Below are positions 58,879-64,000 of a stretch of DNA of 64,000 nt, piece by piece (the first letter of the stretch is position 1; every line of letters begins with the position of its first letter). The notes below the pieces were generated by a model. The model saw only the letters and a list, made by a program, of their open reading frames with translations. It ran no database searches and was not told where the DNA came from. A program made the position numbers and the translations under genes. Location of the stretch: the NCBI GenBank assembly GCA_032622095.1, contig CP136069.1:14740450-14804449 (forward strand), given 5' to 3'. Origin of the DNA: Siphonodentalium dalli. Taxonomy: Eukaryota > Mollusca > Scaphopoda > Gadilida > Siphonodentaliidae.

Positions 58879-60666
58879 ATGATGAGTGACGCGGACTTGG
58901 ATGATTTTGATGACACATTCGAAATTCTAGAATCGGACACTACTGCAAAAATGGATCCATTAGACGGATGTACTGCTACAGATCGCGAGAAAGAATATGT
59001 TTTGGACGTGGAAAAAGTGATACGGCGGAAGGAAACGAGCTTCCAACAGGACATACATAACGCGGAGAGAAAGGACAATGGCAAATGTTTAACTCTTGTG
59101 TTGGACTCCAATAAATTCGAGAAATATTTCGCTGGATTATGTGAGAGGTATTGGGACCCACTTAGTAAAAAGGATATCAATAACGCGACGTGGGTGATAG
59201 GAAAAGACAAAAAGAATGTGATTGTGGACGACAAAATCGAAATTGCGAGGAACAAGACAGGCAAGGGAGGAAAGACTGTTGTACACATATACCGCACAAG
59301 GAATAAATTCATGATCCAAGGATCTAAAAGGAATATGAAGTGGTGGATTGAAAAAGAACTTCCTTTAGTATTCCAGTTTGGATTTTCAAGGGAAGTGCTT
59401 CCGATTGAGGTAGGGTCTGATCCTAATAGATTAACTGAAAACCAATCTCCCAAATCGCCCGCGACTCAAGTTAGAAAACCGCAGGTACCGAAGATCTTCG
59501 CCAGTATTCGTACTCCTATTTTGAAGAAAAATATGCCTACTGTGAACGTTAACTATAACGACAAAATTTCGAATTTTGCAATGAAAATGGCTCTATCAGA
59601 GTTACAAGACATTTTGGAAACTGTTAAAGTCAAGCAATCAAATATGGAAAAGGAACTAACTGGTCGCATCCAACTGTTAGAAAACCAGGTTACAGACTTG
59701 AAGCAGGAAAATGCCAAACTACGACAAAACAATTCAAAAACAGCAAAAAAGTCAACGCTTATGATTGATACCGCCAATGACGCCCAACTTATTGTTATGG
59801 AGAAACAGCAAGTGAAGAAAAATCAAGTCTTGCAGAAACGGGATAAAATTGAAATACCGGCGATAAAAACATCAAATAAATATGATGTATTGTCTGACAC
59901 CGCCTTCTCACAATCGGAAACACCTGTGTCTAAACAACCTGAAACAGATCAGGACAAACCCGGCAGTTCTAAACCACGATGGCGCAGAAGCAATGAATAT
60001 GACTCTAAAAAAATTCACCTGATAGTCGGCGATTCGGTGCTGCGTTATATCAACCCTCGCAGACTTGCATTGGAAGATGAATTTGTTGAGAAAATTTCAA
60101 TTGGAGGTCTGAATCTGGCTGGTGCTTGCCGATGGCTTAATGATACGCGAAACCGAGTTGATGGTTATGTGCACAAAGTTACGTTACACGTAGGAATCAA
60201 CTCCTGTCGGAGGGGTTACACAACTGGATCAGACGAGGTTAAAGACGCTATCAACATTATTCGTCAAATTTATCCCGCAGCTGGCATAAGGATTTCCTCT
60301 GTGCTACCGACACCCAACAGATCTGGTGCAAATAGACAAATTTTTGATACCAACTCTTGCTACTCAGCGGTATGTGCTGAAATGAACTGCATTTTCATTG
60401 ACAATTCTGCCGACTTTGTTATACCTCGGAGTTCGCGCGTTCTTGAATTCTTGTTTCACGACTCGTGGCACCCTAATAATCGAGGTGTGGAACTTCTGGG
60501 TGCGAATTTAAGATTCGGGAAACATACCGATAGGCCAAATGTTACGCCAGATGTTTCGATGCCACATCAAGGAGACCGATCTCAGACTCAGTTCATGGAT
60601 CCGTGCTCCCCGTGGTTTGGCAAACAACGTTATGGATCTGTGAAAAGCGGAGGCAATTCATTCTAA
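58879..60666 (+). CDS. LINE ORF1: coiled coil plus SGNH hydrolase (esterase-type ORF1)
   Basis: 595 codons from ATG-ATG at 58879 to TAA at 60664. It is the first protein of the LINE whose ORF2 starts at 61307, expected to bind element RNA in the cytoplasmic particle. Residues ~65-165 form a compact basic domain (VHIYRTRNKFMIQG, then WWIEKELP). Residues ~235-285 are a coiled coil (heptads through LENQVTDLKQENAKL). Residues ~379-540 are an SGNH hydrolase fold: block I VGDSVL with the likely nucleophile S386, block III HVGIN with G439 and N441, block V D528-xx-H531 (DSWHP). Esterase-type ORF1 is known from CR1/L2-like LINEs. The N-terminal domain is not one I can name. After the TAA the same frame continues for 26 codons to 60747, so the stop may be a recent truncation. 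Enzymatic activity is inferred from motifs only. Confidence 0.9.
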   Translation: MMSDADLDDFDDTFEILESDTTAKMDPLDGCTATDREKEYVLDVEKVIRRKETSFQQDIHNAERKDNGKCLTLVLDSNKFEKYFAGLCERYWDPLSKKDINNATWVIGKDKKNVIVDDKIEIARNKTGKGGKTVVHIYRTRNKFMIQGSKRNMKWWIEKELPLVFQFGFSREVLPIEVGSDPNRLTENQSPKSPATQVRKPQVPKIFASIRTPILKKNMPTVNVNYNDKISNFAMKMALSELQDILETVKVKQSNMEKELTGRIQLLENQVTDLKQENAKLRQNNSKTAKKSTLMIDTANDAQLIVMEKQQVKKNQVLQKRDKIEIPAIKTSNKYDVLSDTAFSQSETPVSKQPETDQDKPGSSKPRWRRSNEYDSKKIHLIVGDSVLRYINPRRLALEDEFVEKISIGGLNLAGACRWLNDTRNRVDGYVHKVTLHVGINSCRRGYTTGSDEVKDAINIIRQIYPAAGIRISSVLPTPNRSGANRQIFDTNSCYSAVCAEMNCIFIDNSADFVIPRSSRVLEFLFHDSWHPNNRGVELLGANLRFGKHTDRPNVTPDVSMPHQGDRSQTQFMDPCSPWFGKQRYGSVKSGGNSF

Positions 60667-61306
60667 GGCGACCCGACAACGCCAGATTTTATGGCAGTGC
60701 GGCAAGAATTGTCGGAACTTAGATCACTAATTCGCAACGGGACTTAACTATATGTAAATTAATCACACTTGTGTTTATATACCATCTTGTGTTTATATAC
60801 CATTTATACACTTGTGTTAATGTACCATCTGTTGCATGCTAGTAAGGAAATTGGTAATTAATCTCTTAAATCTAATTCTCCTCTGATAAAAGAATTAATA
60901 CAATTAACTTACTCTATAAGTGAGAAATTTCGCACCTTCTCAACGTTTGATATATTTATTTAGTTTACTTGAGAGTAAGATAAACACCTTTTCATGAGAA
61001 TTGCTCAGTGGTATCTAGTACTTGACGCAAATACGGTGGCATCCAAGTTCGCGTCAAGTGCAACTCACTAACAATTGCCCATTACATGAAATGTGTTGAA
61101 ATGAGAGCTCAACCACGCAATCGAAGGGAAGCTCTTCATATGTTAACATTGTATTTAATGGAAACGCTCTTCATACCTGAAAATTAAATAAATAAACAAA
61201 TAAATAAACCTATACCAAGACACCTAGCTCCATATATAAATGAACAAATAAATAAACCTCTACCAAGACACCTAGCTCCATATAGCCGTTCATTGAATGC
61301 ATATAA
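60667..61306 (+). other. ORF1-ORF2 spacer with a ~52-bp tandem duplication
   Basis: The first 81 bases continue ORF1 in frame to TAA at 60745-60747. Near 61190-61285 two adjacent copies of AAATAAATAAACC-T-TACCAAGACACCTAGCTCCATATA lie just before ORF2, preceded by extra AAATA/AAACA units. No splice or readthrough signal is recognised. Confidence 0.7.
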
Positions 61307-64000
61307 ATGACATACAATGAGAACAATGAAACTCAACTCACTATGAGATATACAACATGGAATGTGCAAGGAGTCTGTCAGAAGCTAACGGACCCTGAAT
61401 TTTTAAGTCAATTAATAGATTATGATTTCATAACCTTAGTGGAAACGTGGCACCAAGAAATATCTGATATCAAAATACCTGGTTACGAATGCATACACTT
61501 GTTCCGAACAGGTGGTACGAAGAAAAAAGGCGGTATAGCTTTTTACTACCGTTCGAAGTATAACAAGTTTTTTCGAGCAAGTAACAAAATAAATGACTAC
61601 GCAGTGTGCGCTGAATTTTCAGGAAAATTGCTCAATTTGTCTTCTGATATTGTTTTTGTATCTGCTTATATACCGCCTAGCAACTCTTCATTTTGGAAAT
61701 CGAATCATAAAGATGAAAATGCGTTCTCAATTATAGGGAACGCCCTTTCGAAATATAATTCGAATGAACTGATTATTCTCGGAGGGGATTTGAATGCACG
61801 TACAGGAGAACTACCGGACTACGTTGCAATGGACAGTGATACTCATATTAACCTACCTGATGATTATTTATTAGATACAGACAAACCCAGACTTAATATG
61901 GACAGTGCCGTCAACGCATTTGGCAGGCAACTTTTACAATTATGCCAGAGTACAGGTATTAGAATAGCTAATGGCAGATCAGCTGGGGATAGGATAGGCC
62001 ACTTCACGAGTTATCAGTATAATGGTACAAGCGTGGTCGATTACATAATATTAACGGATAGATTTCTGCACACAGTAGATTATTTCTGTGTTAAACTACC
62101 TTCGGAGTATTCAGACCATTGCCAACTAGCTCTTCACTTTGTGTATCCCTGTTCAACTCCAAGTCACAAAGCTGTAACTACAAAATTTACTTATGAAAAA
62201 CAAAAAATTAAACTAAAGTGGAATAGCTTAAGTAAATACAAATCGTGCCATTTAATTAATTCACCTTCCGTGAAGCACGATTTGACTCAGTATCGATTAC
62301 GCGCATACTCTGAGGACAAACAGGGAGTAACCGAAGCGTTAGATGATATAATGTGTATTATGAACAAAATAAACAGGCACGCCTGCTCCATGGTTACAGT
62401 GAAGAACAGAAATGTACGCAAAAGAAAATGGTTTGATAACAGGTGTAAAGACTTGAAAAAGAGTTTCGACAGTATCGCGAGAGAAATTAGAAATAATCCC
62501 TTTGATACAAACATAAGAACCAAATTTTTCATAATAAAAAAATCATATAAGAAGGAATTGAAACGTAAAAGAAGAAAATTCTACGCGGAACTCCATAATA
62601 GTTTGGACGAATTGGAAACAGCTGACCCTCAACAATATTGGCGAATTATAGATGACTTAAGAAATAAAAACAATAAACCCTCGGATGATCTGGATGCTGA
62701 CACAGCTACTGACTTTTTCAAAAATCTGTACTGCCCTACTGAGCCTAATTCTTCAGGAAGTGGTCCACCAATATGTCGATCTAAAACACCAGACATATCT
62801 CTCAATAATGGTCCAATCACTGCGGATGAAATTCTGTCCGCCGCGATTGAGCTTAAAACAAGAAAGGCAGTTGGTCCGGATCAGATTTCGAATGAATTTC
62901 TCAAATGTGCAGTACCTCTAATGACTGCCGAATTTGTTAAAACGTTCAACAACATTTTACAATCAGGATATTACCCACCTGAATGGAGTCAGTCTGTTCT
63001 CAGTTTAATACATAAAAAGGGAGCAAAAGACGATCCCAATAATTATCGTGCAATAGCATTGAGCTCGTCAGTAGGGAAACTATTCAATAAAATTATTAAT
63101 CACAGATTAGCAACATTTATCGATGCTAACAACATAATCAGCGAAAACCAATTCGGCTTTTGTACTGGCAAAAGTACAGTCGACAGTGCATTTGTCCTAT
63201 ATGCGTCAATACAGAAATATAAATCATCTAAGAAACCTGTCTATGCAACATTTGTCGATTTTAGGAAAGCTTTTGATACTGTTAATCGACAAATTCTTTT
63301 TAGAAAAATGGAAACAGCTGGCATTTCAGGATTTTCATTGGAAATATTAAAATCACTATACCAGTCAAGCCTTTATAGCACAAATACAAGTAAAGGTATC
63401 GGTCCTTCACATCTCTCCACAATTGGAGTACGCCAAGGGTGTATATTATCGCCCTTACTATTTAAAATATTCATTGATGACATAAAGGACATTTTCGATG
63501 ACAAATGTGAACCGTTACGTATTGGATCTAGCGCGCTCAGTCATTTGCTCTTCGCAGATGACTTAGTTTTGGTCTCTGAGAGTCCAGAAGGACTTCAGCG
63601 ATGTCTAGACAAACTCCAGTCCTTCACGCGACAAAATGCCCTGTCGATAAACACGGAGAAGACGAAATGCTTGATTTTCAGAACGAGGAATCCAAAAGTT
63701 CACCCTCAGTTTTTCCTTGAAGATAATCCCTTGGATCTGGTTAACGAATATACCTATCTCGGAATGACGTTTTCCAGCACAGGAAAATTCACGCAGGCCG
63801 TAAATCATTTGAGTGGTAAAGGACGAAAAGCTCTTTATTCAATATCTCGTGCGTGTGCAAATAAAGCGCCCCTCCCTCTAAAAACTTCCCTTAAACTGTT
63901 TGATAAGTTAATCAAGCCTATACTTCTATATGGCAGTGAATTATGGGCAAGTGAATTAACAATAAAAAATCACGAACGTTATCCGTGTGAGAAACTTCAT
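61307..64000 (+). CDS. LINE ORF2: APE endonuclease-reverse transcriptase, open to the window edge
   Basis: An uninterrupted 898-codon frame runs from an ATG at 61307 (preceded by TAA at 61304) and continues past the window. A second in-frame ATG at 61343 sits just before the first domain and is an equally likely start. The APE endonuclease spans residues ~15-275: WNVQG, LVETWH (catalytic Glu), the GGDLNARTG box with Asp161, and SDHC with D270-H271. The RT follows at ~480-850: FVDFRKAFDTV with Asp651, RQGCILSP and the FADD box with Asp751-Asp752, then the thumb. All catalytic residues are present. It would nick target DNA and copy the element RNA at that site. The C-terminal zinc motif expected from the 1.3-4.2 kb relative lies beyond the window. 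The intact frame makes this the most likely active element here. Confidence 0.97.
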   Translation, partial: MTYNENNETQLTMRYTTWNVQGVCQKLTDPEFLSQLIDYDFITLVETWHQEISDIKIPGYECIHLFRTGGTKKKGGIAFYYRSKYNKFFRASNKINDYAVCAEFSGKLLNLSSDIVFVSAYIPPSNSSFWKSNHKDENAFSIIGNALSKYNSNELIILGGDLNARTGELPDYVAMDSDTHINLPDDYLLDTDKPRLNMDSAVNAFGRQLLQLCQSTGIRIANGRSAGDRIGHFTSYQYNGTSVVDYIILTDRFLHTVDYFCVKLPSEYSDHCQLALHFVYPCSTPSHKAVTTKFTYEKQKIKLKWNSLSKYKSCHLINSPSVKHDLTQYRLRAYSEDKQGVTEALDDIMCIMNKINRHACSMVTVKNRNVRKRKWFDNRCKDLKKSFDSIAREIRNNPFDTNIRTKFFIIKKSYKKELKRKRRKFYAELHNSLDELETADPQQYWRIIDDLRNKNNKPSDDLDADTATDFFKNLYCPTEPNSSGSGPPICRSKTPDISLNNGPITADEILSAAIELKTRKAVGPDQISNEFLKCAVPLMTAEFVKTFNNILQSGYYPPEWSQSVLSLIHKKGAKDDPNNYRAIALSSSVGKLFNKIINHRLATFIDANNIISENQFGFCTGKSTVDSAFVLYASIQKYKSSKKPVYATFVDFRKAFDTVNRQILFRKMETAGISGFSLEILKSLYQSSLYSTNTSKGIGPSHLSTIGVRQGCILSPLLFKIFIDDIKDIFDDKCEPLRIGSSALSHLLFADDLVLVSESPEGLQRCLDKLQSFTRQNALSINTEKTKCLIFRTRNPKVHPQFFLEDNPLDLVNEYTYLGMTFSSTGKFTQAVNHLSGKGRKALYSISRACANKAPLPLKTSLKLFDKLIKPILLYGSELWASELTIKNHERYPCEKLH

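Noticed and set aside
58869-59453. 194-codon minus-strand frame
   Set aside because: It is the antisense shadow of LINE ORF1, which has clear domains on the plus strand.

Overview
The window looks like repeat-rich, AT-rich nuclear DNA from an animal. Support comes from non-LTR retrotransposons with APE-type endonuclease and reverse transcriptase (RT), a Penelope-like remnant, terminal-inverted-repeat elements, short open frames ending at consensus splice donors, and no bacterial-style gene packing. The mix (LINEs with an SGNH-esterase ORF1, elements with a tandem-repeat core, a secreted PAN/apple-type exon) fits a marine invertebrate, perhaps a mollusc. That placement is inference; the species cannot be read from the sequence.

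Layout. 1-4.3 kb: hairpin, CATA microsatellite and a minus-strand LINE ORF2 broken by one stop and one frameshift. 4.3-13 kb: mostly non-coding, with a truncated copy of the 40-49 kb satellite element (8.8-9.3 kb), a TTAA-flanked MITE (9.3-9.8 kb), a Penelope-like remnant (9.9-10.4 kb) and an unrecognised minus-strand secreted-protein candidate (12.2-12.7 kb). 13-18.3 kb: four families of local tandem duplications. 21.3-25.4 kb: a 4.1-kb element with TA-flanked CACTGAG ends, subterminal GTCA/TGAC arrays and a degenerate palindromic core. 26.4-30.7 kb: two ~1-kb inverted arms around a 2.3-kb non-coding spacer. 32.3-40 kb: a hairpin, then a 7.3-kb segment with TACACTCT ends and GGTTCTTC arrays; inside it are a SAM-like exon, a decayed C2H2 zinc-finger exon, nested palindromes and foldbacks. 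40.1-49.2 kb: three tandem copies of a ~2.9-kb unit, each built mainly of a ~140-bp satellite, the first interrupted by an 800-bp hAT-like insertion. 49.9-58.4 kb: LINE endonuclease fragment, foldback, an 810-bp direct duplication, first exon of a PAN-type secreted protein, minisatellites. 58.9 kb to the window end: a nearly intact LINE with ORF1 (coiled coil plus SGNH hydrolase) and an open ORF2 (endonuclease-RT) running off the edge.

How it works together. The only complete coding system is the 58.9-64 kb LINE. ORF1 would bind RNA and assemble a particle; ORF2 would nick target DNA and reverse-transcribe. Nearly everything else is decayed or non-autonomous mobile DNA and satellite derived from it. 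The PAN-type exon at 55.9-56.1 kb is the best candidate for a host gene. Several TIR, foldback and satellite families recur within the window, which points to local insertion and duplication.
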